A stretch of 64,000 nucleotides of DNA from Plasmodium coatneyi (GCF_001680005.1 NC_033567.1:2480001-2544000), one strand, 5' to 3'; positions 35,706-47,718 are shown, numbered from the stretch's first letter. The notes: generated by a model from the letters alone, not told the origin. Made by a program: numbers and translations.

Positions 35706-37568
35706 ATGTCAGGATCGGTAAGGGAAAAAATATTGTGGGGGTTGCTCCTTCCTCTTTTTTTACTTGCACTATGAACAGAAGTACATATAGTGTGCACACA
35801 TATAATATTTTTTATAGATGCATGATGTAGTAAAATAGAAAGAATGTGACAAATACATGAAAGTATATACATATATGCACACATATATGTATACATATAT
35901 GTATATATCATATACATATTCCACACTCTTCCTCCTTCTTCCCCTCCCTTCCTTCTGCCAATTATATAATTACAGGAGGATCTGTTAAAAAGTTTACCTT
36001 CATGGACCCACTACTATGAGAAATTCGAAAAGAGCCCCCCAGGATGTACAGATACAAATAAATGCAACACGGAAAGAGATAGTTATGGATTACTTAATAG
36101 GGGTCTAGGGAACGAGCACGTTCAAGCTGGGAATACACTGGCCTATATATACGAAACATACGGAGGAGGTCAACATAGGAAACCAGCCGAATGTGAAGCG
36201 CTGCACTTCTTCTTTTATTGGTTGGGTGACAAATTACCTGAGAGTGCAAAAAATGTTGCCTTTCAAGCTATGATAAGTACTATTTGCAGCGCAATAAATA
36301 GTCCTTCTGAGAAACAAGCATGTGGAATTCCCCGTGATGATCAATCAGTTGACAAGGACCTCTTCCTGCATAGAAAAATCATATTCGATTTCTGGTATGA
36401 CCATCCTACTATACAGGTGCTTCTAGAAAATAGTGGATCCGAAGGACTTGAGAAATGTGAAAAGTACATACAGCGCGTAAAAGCAGCACATTCCGCTGTG
36501 GCTATAAACTGTGCGACGGAAACTACTCGTAGTTACTGCACCACATTTTGGAAAGACCATCAGGAAAAAATTAACCTGGCACTAGCACAACTGCAATCTA
36601 AATTTGATTCTGCACAGCAAAGAATACAACGCAAAGCAATAACAGCATCCAACCAGTTAAACGATGCTATCCATCAAGCAAACAAAGCTTCTTCTCTTTC
36701 TTCTGCTTTTGGTACCTTAGCAGCATTAGAATTACCAGCATTGGCATATTTTCTATATAAGGTAAAAAATTACAATTACAGTTCCGAAATATAAATAATA
36801 GTACTTAACCCCCTAGACCATTCCTTCCTTCTTCCTTCCTCCTCCTTAGATCTTCCCTTCCTTAGACCCTCCTTCCTCTTCCTTAGATATCGTTCCTTTC
36901 CTTCCTTCCTCAGACCCTCCGTTCCTTAGACCTTTCGTTCCTCCTTTGACCCTTACTTAGACCCTTCTTTCTTTCCGTCCTTCGACTCTTTGTTCCTTCC
37001 CTTCCTGAGACCCTTCCTTCCTTCTCCTCCCTTAAATCCTCCTTCCCCTTTCCTCCTTAGACCCTCCTTTCCTTCTTTCCACCCCTGAGAACCTTCCTTC
37101 CATAGACCCTACAACCCCTAACAACCTTCCATTCCGCCAACCACCCCAAACACAACCTTTCTTCCACCTTACCTCCCTAATACCACTTTCCTTCCACCTA
37201 CCACCAACCACCTAACAACTTTTCTTCCACCTAACAACTTTTCTTCCACCTAACAACCCCTTGCTTCCCTTCAGTATAAGCCATGGTCTTCTTGGTTTGG
37301 TAACAATTCTTCCGGAGGAGGAAGAAAAAGTAGAAGAAGAAGAAGAAGAAGATCCACCAGGAATGAATTCGACACATTAACGGAAGGTGCTTCAACTGTG
37401 GACTTCACAGGAAGTTCGGAAGGAAGTTCCATACTTGATTCCCCCACAGTACATTCCTCTGCTGCTGCCGCATACACAAGACAGCTTAACAGAGGAAGAG
37501 AAGGAAAAGGAGGAGCGAATAATAGTACACCGGCTCACCGGAACAATGTAGGTTACAGTCGCATGTAA
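35706..37568 (+). CDS. KIR protein, single ectodomain, KPWSSWFG-type tail
   Basis: Model: 35706-35717 (MSGS), 35976-36761, 37275-37568, phase 0; 363 residues. Donors GTAAGG and GTAAAA; acceptors TTACAG and CTTCAG. Exon 2 opens EDLLKSLPSWTHYYEKFEKS and has LHFFFYWLGDKLPE, FDFWYDHPTIQVLLENSG, a coiled-coil-like Gln/Ala/Asn stalk (LQSKFDSAQQRIQRKAI), and FGTLAALELPALAYFLYK as anchor. The tail begins YKPWSSWFGNNSSGGG with a run of seven Arg or Lys, and ends NVGYSRM. Intron 2 (36762-37274) is pyrimidine-rich repeat. Confidence 0.9.
36800..37262 (+). repeat. Pyrimidine-rich CCTTAGACC / CCACCTAACAAC repeats in KIR intron
   Basis: Irregular CCTTAGACCCTCCTTCC units passing into CCACCTAACAACTTTTCTT units just before the acceptor. 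C/T-rich on the sense strand, as in the other KPWSSWFG-tail genes. Confidence 0.75.
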
Positions 37569-37907
37569 TCTGGATAAGAAGGTCCGTCAAGTGACATAGG
37601 TGACCGCGCATAGTTCGTACAGTGCGAAAGCAGAATTCCCCCAACACATTCTGTCCTCCTTCCTTTTTTTTTTTTCCTTTTCTTTCTTTTTTTTTTTTCT
37701 TTTTTTCCTTTTCTTTTTTTATTCTTTCCTTCTTTTTTTTTCCTTCTTTTTTTTCTTCTTTTCTTTGTTTTGCACGATAACTGAGACATTTGGGGGACCT
37801 CAAAGTAGTTTGAGAATAAATAAAATGAAGGACAAAATTAAGGAAAAAGAAAAGACGAAAAAAAAAAAAAATTAACGTGAATAAATAAGTGGGTAAGGGT
37901 GTAAGAT

Positions 37908-38352
37908 TTCGCACTTATATGTGTTGGATTTAGGGTGCCAGATTTCTCATTTAGGGTGTGTGTGTAGGATTTCGCATTTTAGGGTGAGTGTATGTAGGAT
38001 TTCGCATTTTAAGGGTATATGTGTAGGATTTCGCATTTAGGGTTGCGTGTAGGATTGCGCACTTGGAGTGTGTGAGATTTTTCATTTAGGGTGCGGGATT
38101 TCGCATTTAAGGGCGTGTATGTAGGATTTTGCATTTTAGGGAGTGTGTGTAGGATTTCGCATTTTAGGGAGTGTGTGTAGGATTTCGCATTTTAGGGAGT
38201 GTGTGTGTGTAGGATTTCGCATTTTAGGGAGTGTGTGTGTGTAGGATTTCGCATTTTAGGGTGAGTGTATAGGATTTCGCATTTTAGGGATGTGTGTGTA
38301 GGATTTCACATTTTAGCGTGTGTGTATAAGATTTTACACCTAAGGTTAAGGT
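37908..38352 (+). repeat. Minisatellite GTGTGTGTAGGATTTCGCATTTTAGGG
   Basis: About thirteen units of roughly 28-34 bases with core TAGGATTTCGCATTTTAGGG and a variable GTGTGT spacer. The TTTAGGG in each unit is telomere-like. It lies in the 3' intergenic DNA of the KIR gene ending at 37568, after a C/T-rich low-complexity stretch at 37650-37760. Confidence 0.88.
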
Positions 38353-38439
38353 TTCCGTGGTGTAGGAACAACGATGTGACCTCGTTGTTATGTGTTTAGG
38401 TGGGGGAAAAAAGAACTTCCCAAAAGAAAGTACTTTTTC

Positions 38440-38750
38440 TTTCCTTTTACTCCTTCGTTGGACCCTCCTTTCCTTCTCTCCTTAGACGTTCCTTCCTTCC
38501 CTCCTTAGATCCATCCTTCCCGTCCTTCCTCCTTAGACCCCTTTCCTTACTTCCTCCTTAGACCCTTTCCTTCCTTAGACCCCTTCCTTCCTTAGACCCC
38601 CTCCTTCTTTAGATCCCCTCCTTCCTTAGACCCTCCTTTTCTTCCCTCCTTAGATCCTCCTTTCCTTTCCTCTTTAGACCTTTTCCTTTTTTTCCTCCTC
38701 CTTAGACCCTAATTCCTTACTTTCTTTCTCCTTAGACCTATTTCCATCTA
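38440..38750 (+). repeat. CCTTAGACC pyrimidine minisatellite
   Basis: Irregular units of CCTTCCTTAGACCC and CCTCCTTAGACCC. A matching array lies at 53930-54160, in both cases directly before a KIR upstream module. Confidence 0.8.
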
Positions 38751-38759
38751 CACATATTT

Positions 38760-39849
38760 CTTTTACCATCCCACTAATAAATCCATACTTCCTATAAGGC
38801 CGAAAGAACATACATATACAATGCCGTAGACTGCACGCACCTTCATTTATTGTTCATGATCCTACATTACAGTGACCGCATAAATGTCAACGATCCCTAT
38901 ACATGTGTGTGAACCATTCACATAGAATAACATTGTACTCATGGGAAGGAGGAATTAATAAGGAATATCAACTGCTTGAATCCGTTGAAGTAGGTATAGA
39001 GGAAAAAAGATATAAACAGCTGTAAAAGTATAATCTATATTAAAAAAAAGCAGTAGGGGGGCTCAGGTGGCATAATGTATATTTTATATAAGGGAGCTCT
39101 TTATAGTGTACTCATGAGGAAGAAGGGAAGAGGAGAATAGCAGGGTTATTATTCGTAAGTTATCATAAAAAGAAATAAAAGGGTAAAAGGCAGAATACTA
39201 TTATGAAAATGTATAATTCTCCTTCCTTGTTCTATGTATAATTAATATAAATCTCTGCGTTATGCTCCTTTTTCACCAATTTAATGAATACACGCTCCTT
39301 AATTAATTATGAATAAATATGCACATTTGGAATAGAAGAATGGTTCGTATATAGAGTGTATTACATATGTACATAAGTTTTAACAACTTTTCCTTAAGTA
39401 ACAATAAAACATAAATTCATAGTACGTAATGGAATTTACGCTAACATGGGAGGTGGGATCCCACATGAATAATAACAGGAGCGTCCAAAATACAATATAA
39501 TCATTCGAACAGCCGTGTGGCAGGGGAATAATGTAGTACAAAGATAAGGATAACATAAAGAATTAGCACATTACTTCCACTGAAATTTAATATTTTTTGC
39601 CCAATTATTTCTTTTTTCCGCCACTTTTGTAATTGTGCATAATGATTTGATAAGTGTGCGTATGTATTCTACTTATTCGAGGAATAAGGAATATATGCAC
39701 AAAAAAGGGGGAAGTAGAAATTTGATATTTATAATCATAAAGTAAGGGAGGAAGATGAACTTTAGCACATGCTTTTTTTCACCTGAATATGTATAAAGGA
39801 CAGTTTTAGGATAAATTCCTTTATAAATAGTAAAAGGTATACATAAATA
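38760..39849. promoter_or_regulatory. KIR upstream module, copy 2
   Basis: No gene seen. Starts TACACATATTTCTTTTACCATCC and GAAAGAACATACATATACAA (about 38750-38825), nearly the same as 54170-54240 and 28050-28130. Later AT-rich with CATATATATG runs. Presumed promoter of the KIR gene at 39850. Confidence 0.55.
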
Positions 39850-42223
39850 ATGGCAGGAGAAGGAGCAGTAACTGAGGTAAGGGGTTTCCCTTTTCCTTAC
39901 TCAGAGGAGATACACATATATATGATCTTCATATTATACTTTGTATGTGGTGTAATAAAGAAATAACAGATGAATACATGTTAACACACATACATATATA
40001 TACCGGTATATGCACATATATATATGAACACACACATAAAAACACATATATATAGCTCATTATACACATATATATGTGCATATATCGGTATATATATGTA
40101 TATATCTATTTTTACCTAAATTACATACACACGCACATTTTTAGGATGATAATTCGGGTAAACTACCTGCAGAAAAAATATACAATAAATTTGATAATAA
40201 AAGTGCTAAGTGCAGGATACCAGGTACTACGCTAACAACATACGGAGAAAGCTTGAAGAAGGAGTTGTCAGGGTATGAAAATATTAAAAGTTATGTGGAG
40301 GACATTGTTAGAGTGTGGTGCATCGTATCTGAAATACGTGAGAACGACTCGCTCTATAATGAACGTTGTGGTTTTCTATACTTTTGGTTAGGGAATAAAT
40401 TATTTAGTGAAGGATTGGATACAACTAATTTTAAGGGTGACATGAATAAAATATACACATTACTGGCATCGTGGTTCTCTGGGGAAGACTGTAAAAATGA
40501 ATACCGCATCAACAGCAAACATGATTTCAATCAACGAAAAACTATCTTTGATTATTGGTACAACTACCCAACTATACAAAAATACATCCATGACAATCAC
40601 TTCGATTGTCCAAACAAATATGCAACCTACTTGAATGAAGTTGCTAAGGACTACAGTGACGTAAGTTCATCCTGCTCCAGACAGAGGGATGATGAATACT
40701 GCAAACAAATTAACGACGTACTTACTGATAATAACAGTCCAACGACTTTAAAGTTTGAATGTGAATCCATAAATGAAAAAGACTTTAAGCTAATAGAAGA
40801 GAATAAATCTCACGTATGGGGGAGATAATTTCCTCATTAGAAGTGTATAAATGAATAATGTAAATGTTCTATATTCGGCGTGTATATGAAATAATGAAGT
40901 AATCTATTGGTGTGTATATTTATATATTTATCCTACTTTACACTTATAGGTAGACGAGAAAAGAAGAGAACGGACAAATGCCTTCTTTTATCGTCAATTT
41001 AATCAGGGCTCAGGTTTAAATTCCTGTGCAGATCTTTCCGGAATAGATAAAATATTCGAGGATCATGATAATCTTGCGGCTGAGAAAGCAGAAATCCAAA
41101 GTGCATGGTGTGAAATGGCCAAAAAGAAGGGGGCAGAAGGGGACGACGATGTTTCCTTCTGTAAGTATTGCAACTTCCTCTACTTTTGGATTGGTGACGA
41201 ATTATGGGGCAAACTAATAAGTCAAAGAGAGGACAGTGATACGTTTAATAAAATTATGAGTCTTGTTTGCGCTAAATTAATGGAATTATGTAATAATTCT
41301 GGCGGTTGTAAAATGGCATGTTGGGGTACTGATTCTCAAATTGATAGAACCAACTTCCACCGAAAGAAAGAAGAATACACAAACACTCAAGAACAGCAGA
41401 CTCAGAGTAGGACACGTGCACATCCAGAACGTCCTCCGGACACAGACCATTTAGAAGATGAATCAGGGGACGAAATAGGGGAAGAAGAGGGGAGCCCTGA
41501 ACTGGTTGGATCATTTTCAGGGTGTTCACCAGGAGGGGTCCCCCTTCGAGGACAGGCCGCCTCATGTCCGCTCCCTCCAGATTTGAGCGACTCCTCTGCG
41601 GAAATGGGCACTTCCAGGGGTGATACCACCTCCGGATATGGTACCACCATCACCCCTGCTGCTGTGTCCTCCAGCGCAGCTGCATTAATAGGATTGCCCA
41701 CAATCATATTCCTTCTGTACAAGGTAGAATTATGAATGAAGCAAAAATATGAATAGTAATAATAACATTTATTTATATTTATTTCCTCATACTTAGAAAA
41801 TAAATAAAAAAATATATAGAGAAAATAGACTATACAATGTACATTTGTGACTATATATATATATACCGCGAATACTTTCACTTCCCCTATGCTTTTTTCC
41901 CATTTTTATTTTAGTACACACCATTCCTTTCTCGGATAAAAAACTCCTCTGGAAAAGGCAACAGAAACAGAAGCAGTAATAGAAGTAACAGAAAAAAAAG
42001 ATCCACCATCAGGAATGATTTCGAGATATTCACAGATTCTTCTACAGAATATTCAGGGGAAGTTTCGACAGTAGGTTCGTCATCAAACTTAACAGAAAGT
42101 TCTGTAGATCATTCTACCGTATATAATGAACAGCGACGATCATCACCACGACCACCAGGAGCACGTGTAGGAAGGAGCAATAGGGGGAGAGCTGCAAGAA
42201 ATATAAGTTATGAACGTATGTAA
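39850..42223 (+). CDS. Two-domain KIR protein; second domain truncated, with unusual linker
   Basis: Model: 39850-39876 (MAGEGAVTE), 40145-40813, 40950-41723, 41915-42223, phase 0; 592 residues. Domain 1 opens DDNSGKLPAEKIYNKFDNKS, has CGFLYFWLGNKLF and FDYWYNYPTIQKYI, and ends at CAC|GTATGG without an anchor. Domain 2 opens VDEKRRERTNAFFYRQF and has CNFLYFWIGDELW, but after NFHRKKEEY it lacks the FDYW...I..L half. Instead it runs into an acidic and then Pro/Gly/Ser/Cys-rich linker (DESGDEIGEEEGSPELVG onwards) coded by locally GC-rich DNA. The anchor is SSSAAALIGLPTIIFLLYK. The tail begins YTPFLSRIKN, has DHSTVYNEQ, and ends NISYERM. Confidence 0.88.
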
Positions 42224-42294
42224 TGTAATACACAACACACACATTTGGAATGTAACATTGAATGAATACCCCCTTCCAAATTATTAATAGTATA

Positions 42295-42425
42295 CAATAT
42301 GCCCCCCCTGAGAATTATAATAACCTACGGTTTTAAGTACATTACCACAGTAACCATAGAATATAAAGAAGGAGAATTGTGGTTCAGGGATAAGGGTAAA
42401 GTGGGTTCCGGGTTAAGGGAAGGCG
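42295..42425 (+). repeat. Conserved KIR 3'-flank element, copy 1
   Basis: CCTGAGAATTATAATAACCT...TTTTAAGTACATTACCACAG, then AGAAGGAGAATTGTGGTTC and GGGTTAAGG. Starts about 75 bases after the stop of the KIR gene. Other copies at about 53200, 56815 and 60920. Confidence 0.85.
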
Positions 42426-42544
42426 GAGAATAAGTGTCATGTGTGTTGGGAATAAGTGGAAAATTGAAGAATAGGAATTCGGGTGTAGGGTTCAGGGTTT
42501 AGAAACAACAGTATGGCCTGCTATTTAATGCGCTCAGGGGGGTA

Positions 42545-42735
42545 AGGGGGTTTTTAGGGGTATGCAAATAAAGGTTGTTAGGGGTGGTTGGGTGGTAGGT
42601 GGGTTGTTAGGGGTGGTTGGGTGGTAGGTGGGTTGTTAGGGGTGGTTGGGTGGTAGGTGGGTTGTTAGGGGTGTTAGATTGAAGGTTGTCGGAGGTGATG
42701 GTAGGGTGGAAGGAAGTTTGTTAGGGGCGGTAGGG
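42545..42735 (+). repeat. GGTTGTTAGGGGTGGTTGGGTGGTAGGTGG repeats
   Basis: A unit of about 32 bases repeated roughly four times, then decaying to GAAGGTTGT variants. Same G-rich family as at 9011 and 61290. Confidence 0.8.
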
Positions 42736-42739
42736 AAGG

Positions 42740-44340
42740 AAGGTACTTCCTAAGGAAGGGAATGTACTTCCTCAAGGGGAAAGCAACATCCTCCCTTACA
42801 AGAAGGAAGGGCGGAACATTACCTTCCTGAAGGAAAAGAAAGGGAAGGAACATTTCCATCTCTAAAGGAAGGAATGTACTTCCTAATGAAAGGAACATTA
42901 CCTTCCTAAGGAGGAAGTAACCTTCCTATGGGAAGACATGACAGTACTTCCTAGGGGAAAGGAAGGAAAGGAAATGATGTCTAAGGAGGAGGAAGGGAAG
43001 GGAGGTCTAAGGAAGGAAGGAGGTCTAAGTAGGAAAGAAGGTTCTAAGGAAAGAACGAATAAGGAAAGGGGTCTAAGGAAGAGGAAGGAAGGAGTGTCTA
43101 AGGAGGGTCTAAGGAAGAGGAAGGAAGGAGTGTCTAAGGAGGGTCTAAGGAAGAGGAAGGAAGGAGTGTCTAAGGAGGGTCTAAGGAAGAGGAAGGAAGG
43201 AGTGTCTAAGGAGGGTCTAAGGAAGAGGAAGGAAGGAGTGTCTAAGGAGGGTCTGAGGAAGAAAGGGGTCTAAGGAAGTAAGGGATCTAAGGAAAGGGGT
43301 GTAAGGAAAGGGGTGTAAGGAAAGGGGTGTAAGGAAAGGGGTGTAAGGAAAGGGGTGTAAGGAAATGGGTGTAAGGAAAGGGGTGTAAGGAAAGGGGTGT
43401 AAGGAAAGGGGTGTAAGGAAAGGGGTGTAAGGAAAGGGGTGTAAGGAAAGGGGTGTAAGGAAAGGGGTGTAAGGAAAGGGGTGTAAGGAAAGGATCTTAG
43501 GGGTAGAAGAGATGGTTTTAGGGGTGTAAGGGATGGTTTTAGGGGTGGAGAGGATGGTTTTAGGGGTGGAGAGGATGGTTTTAGGGGTGGAGAGGATGGT
43601 TTTAGGGGTGGAAAGTATGGTTTTAGGGGTGGAAGGAAGGGTCTAAGGAAGGAAAGGATGGGTTCTAAGTAAGGGTAAAGGAAGGGGAAGGGAAGGGAAG
43701 GAAGGAGAAGGAAAGAAAGGAAGTGAACATTACCTTCTTAAGGAGGGAAAGGAAAAGAACAACCTTCCTAAGGGAAGAAGGAATAGAACAACAATTCCCT
43801 CCTTGAGGAAGGGGAAAGGAACAACATGCCAGAGAAAGGAAGGGAACAATACCTTCCCCTAAGGGGAAACAACATCCTTGAGGAAAGAAGGAACATTACC
43901 TTCCCCCCAAGGGAGGAACAACCTTCCTTCTCCTTCAAGGGGAAAAGGAAGAGTACTTCCTTAAGGGAAGGAACTTTACCTTCCTGAGGGAAAAGGAAAG
44001 GAAAGGGAACAACATCCTTCGTTATTGAAGAGGGGAACATTACCTTCCCCCAAAGGGAAAGAAACAATATTTCTGAAGGAAGGAAAAGGGGAGAAGGAAA
44101 GAGGGTCTAAGGAGGGAAGGAAGGGAACAGCATCACCTTCCCCCCAAGGGAAGGAAAGGGAACAACATTCCCTCCTTGAGGGAAGGAATATGAACAGCTT
44201 CCTAGAGGGGAAAGGAATAACCTTCCGAAATGGGAAGGAAAGGGAACATTACCTTCCTTAAGGGAAGGAATTACATTTCAGGGGAGAAGGAAGTATTTTC
44301 ATTTTAGAAGGAAAGAAGGAAAAAATAAGAATACTAAGGA
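42740..44340 (+). repeat. 1.6-kb block of stacked purine-rich minisatellites
   Basis: Several arrays in succession: AAGGAACATTACCTTCCTAA-type units (42740-42960); five 36-base units with core GGGTCTAAGGAAGAGGAAGG (about 43070-43260); about fifteen 14-base units GGGGTGTAAGGAAA (about 43285-43495); 20-base units GGATGGTTTTAGGGGTGGAG (43500-43640); then AAGGGAACAACATTACCTTC units again (43720-44290). Open frames across it are periodicity effects; no gene seen. Confidence 0.9.
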
Positions 44341-44784
44341 AGTAATGCAAAAAAAATAAAAGTGCTCATGGAAAATCTGAATGTGTAAGAGAAAAGGAAA
44401 TAATATATAAAGAGCATACCGCAGAACACCACAACAACACACGCGCTCCTCCTTCCACCACCCCCCCTAACAGCCTTCCATCATCCTCCCTTCTTTTATA
44501 CTCAGTGCATCAAATTTTTACATAAGTAATGCATATAAATTTATATGTACAATTCAAGTTTTAGAAGAAATTTCTAATCCTTAAAAAAGAGAAATAAGTA
44601 CCTAATAGAAGAGTAGGAACTTAGTATACATAATGTTACCGTATATTTATAGTGATGTGTGTAAAGAATAATTGCATAACTTTCCTAAAGCTAATAGGTA
44701 GACTAGGGGCAAATGTTGCAAGGAACAAATTACACAAGAGGTTCATGCATAAAATATAGGGAAGTAGACCCCAATTAAGGGAAA
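44341..44784. other. Upstream region of two-domain KIR gene
   Basis: No gene seen. Mixed AT-rich DNA with AAAAAAATAAAAG and TATATAAAGAGC words; presumed promoter. It does not obviously carry the GAAAGAACATACATAT module of other KIR upstream regions. Confidence 0.4.
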
Positions 44785-47003
44785 ATGGTAGTAAGTGGAA
44801 GGGGGGGAAAAGGAAAAGTACAGATTGAATGTGTTGCATATATATGTATACAAATGTACATACATTCATATTCTATTACTAATTCCATATTTATAGGGGG
44901 ATAAAATAAGTTTGGATCAATTGCCGGCAAAGTTGGAACATGATAAATTCAACAGTGGAGTCACTGGTGATATACATTCTGATAAACGACAGTACAGGGG
45001 ACAAGTGAGGAGCGCCCTGCAGGGAGCATTACAGATATGGCTACGAGATAATGGGTATACCGATGATATTATAGGGAGGTATTGTTACGCGTGTTCCCAA
45101 AAGAAGGAAGACAGTCTACCGACGGACACACCCTGTTATTTCTTCTATTATTGGTTAGGTACTAAAATAAAGAATAAATTGGAGGGACGCTCATTTGTAT
45201 ATGCAATGAAATCAATTTACCAAACAATGGAACCAATCAAGTTTGGGAATATGTGCACTAATATATACCCTAATATTAGTTGGGACATGTTCGAAAGAAG
45301 TAAAACTCTATTCGATTACTGGTACAACTATATTAATGCGAAAGCACAATTGGAGTCTTCTGAGTTTCGTTGTAATCCGGAAAAGAAGGCATACCTGAGT
45401 ACAGCTCTTTTAGCGTATAATGGAGTGCAGGATGACTGCGACAAGAGTAGGATTAGTAAGCATAGTACATACTGTATGAACATTAGAACAAAGTATCAAA
45501 CGTGTAACCCTTATGTACTGCTAAGTGAAGACTGTGGACAAGAGTATGGAGAAAGAACTGAATTAAGGACAGAGGTAAGGGGCGAGGACACCAGGAGGCA
45601 ATACTGCAGGTTATTTCTCCTCCCTTTCTATTCAAAATGAATACTCACATAATTACATGTGCACGAGCACATTATTTATGTATAACATTTTGCCCTTACA
45701 ATAATAGAAAAATATATGGAATGGGGCACATGGACATACACATTGACATACATGCTCATATACATTCATCACACTCTCTGTTCTAATTACATTTATAGGA
45801 GCTGCAGGGACGAAGTGGTCCTTTATTATATTCAGAATGGATCTATGATATGTTACAACAAGGGGGAACTGCGTCTACGGGCTCTAATACATTGGCCAAT
45901 GCACCATTGACTGACGTAACTGGATATTCTGAGTTCCATGATTGGCTTCCCACAATTGGAGGTGCATGGAACCTTGTGTCCAAAATAAAAAAAAGGGACC
46001 AGGATGATAACACCATTTGTTTGGGGTTTTATTATTGGTTGGGACATCTACTCTTTAACGACTGTGGACTGCAGTCAATTTCGGATTGTATAAATAGAAT
46101 CTACCAAGAATTAAAGAAACTTTCCCATGAAAATAAATGCGGTCCCTTAAGCCACCATAATAGCGAAGACGATTTCAAAGGACATAAAAAAATATTTGAA
46201 TTGAGCCAGGACTACAACCCGAAGAAAGAACAACTGCAGAATTATTATGATTCCTGCAGTAATTATTACCGAAATAATGTCCGGAAAACTCCCCCCACAT
46301 CGTTCCCTTCTGACGTGAAAGAGCAATGTAAAAACGATAGTGGTGAGGATACCACCACTAATACATATTGTACCAAATTTAAGACTACATATGAAACATA
46401 CTGCACTAAGAATCCATGGGAAGTAGGGTGTGAAGTGTTCAAACCAGAAACTAAGAAAATTGGAGATGAAACTGCAACATTATCCGTGTCCACCGGAGCG
46501 GGAACCGTCGCTCCAATCGTGTCTTCCGTATTTGGCACACTAGTAGGATTGCCGGCAATTGCATTCCTTTTATATAAGGTAATGGTGCCTCAATATACAT
46601 TTAAAATATATGTATAAATAATGCAGAATGTACTAATATTTCTTTCTTCCTTTGAATAATAAATGTTAATATGTGTGTTATATATATATGCTGCATGTAC
46701 TTACTTCTTTCCTTTTGTTCCTTTCTTCTCTTCATCCCTTAGCATACTTCTTTATTTTCTGGGATAAAAAGCTCCTTTGGAGGCAGCGCAGGAAGAAGCA
46801 GCACAAGAAAAAGAAGAACAATTGAAAGCGATTTTGATACTCTAACAGAGGACACGTTAACAGAATACTCCACAGAAGCTTCAAGAGCATTCTATTCTGC
46901 AGATGAATCTACCATATATGGTGGGCGACCACCATCTGGAAAAAGAGGGGCAAGTAATGGAAGATCAGGGAACAGGAACAATATTAGTTATCAACGTATG
47001 TGA
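44785..47003 (+). CDS. KIR protein with two tandem ectodomains
   Basis: Exons 44897-45574, 45799-46578 and 46743-47003 are firm and phase 0. Exon 1 is placed at 44785-44790 (ATG GTA|GTAAGT), only two codons and uncertain. About 574 residues. Domain 1 opens GDKISLDQLPAKLEHDKF and has CYFFYYWLGTKI and FDYWYNYINAKAQLES, ending ELRTE before GTAAGG with no anchor. Domain 2 opens ELQGRSGPLLYSEWIYDMLQ, atypically without the LPS motif, and has LGFYYWLGHLLF, FELSQDYNPKKEQLQN, several Cys, and FGTLVGLPAIAFLLYK as anchor. The tail begins HTSLFSGIKSSFGG, has DESTIYGGR, and ends NISYQRM. The FELSQDY block departs from the usual F.YW form, so domain 2 is diverged. Confidence 0.86.
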
Positions 47004-47634
47004 TGTAACATATTCGTATAGTAGAACACACACATTATGGAACACACATTGTGTGTGGAATGTAACACCATTGTAATGTAATGTTCTCCAGGGGGGGAAC
47101 AGTAAATAACACCGCACACAGTTCATACAATATAAGAGCACAATGACCTTTCTTTCTTTTCTTTTCTTTTTTTTTCGTACTGTACGAAGGTGCTCATGTT
47201 TTTGTGTAATCAATATGAGCCGGGAAAAAAATTCTCATCTTATTGATTTGTTTGGTAATTTTTTTTACTGAAGAATTAAAATATTCATTTATTCTGCTAC
47301 AAATTTTTATCTTTGTAATTTTTTTATCTCTGTAATTTTTTTGTCTTTGTAATTTTTTTTTTTAGTTTAACATAGTAATTTCGCTTCTCTTTCCTAATTC
47401 CAATTATGGACCATTTGAAAAAAGTGCTCCTCCAAATTGTACGAGGGTTTCCGCGAAGGTGTATACGCACTTTTGTGTTACACATCTTTTAGATGCACAG
47501 TCCATAATAAAGTGCAAAATTACACAATTTCTTTCACAGAAGAGAAAGAGGAAAGTTGCGTCATTTCCCTCTGTGTGTTTATTCGATTTTAAGTATAACA
47601 TTAGTCAAAAAAAAAAAAAAATTGCACAAAATAA

Positions 47635-47718
47635 AAAAATTGTCCAAAAAATTGTCCAAAAAATTGTCCAAAAAGTTGTCCAAAAAGTTGTCCAAAAAGT
47701 TGTCCAAAAAGAAAAAAA
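47635..47718 (+). repeat. 12-bp tandem repeat AAAAAATTGTCC / AAAAAGTTGTCC
   Basis: About seven units with core TTGTCCAAAAA(A/G), perfect apart from an A/G change that splits the array into two halves. A single diverged copy of TTGTCCAAAAAAAAAAG occurs at 32412 in the paralogous 3' flank, so the array grew from a sequence already present there. Confidence 0.88.

Noticed and set aside
42938..43273. Plus-strand frame of RKEGVSKEGLRK repeats
   Set aside because: Translation of the 36-base intergenic minisatellite; no start context, anchor or homologue is visible.
42740..44340. CRISPR-like or phage repeat array
   Set aside because: Units are contiguous tandem minisatellites without unique spacers, in a eukaryotic genome with introns.
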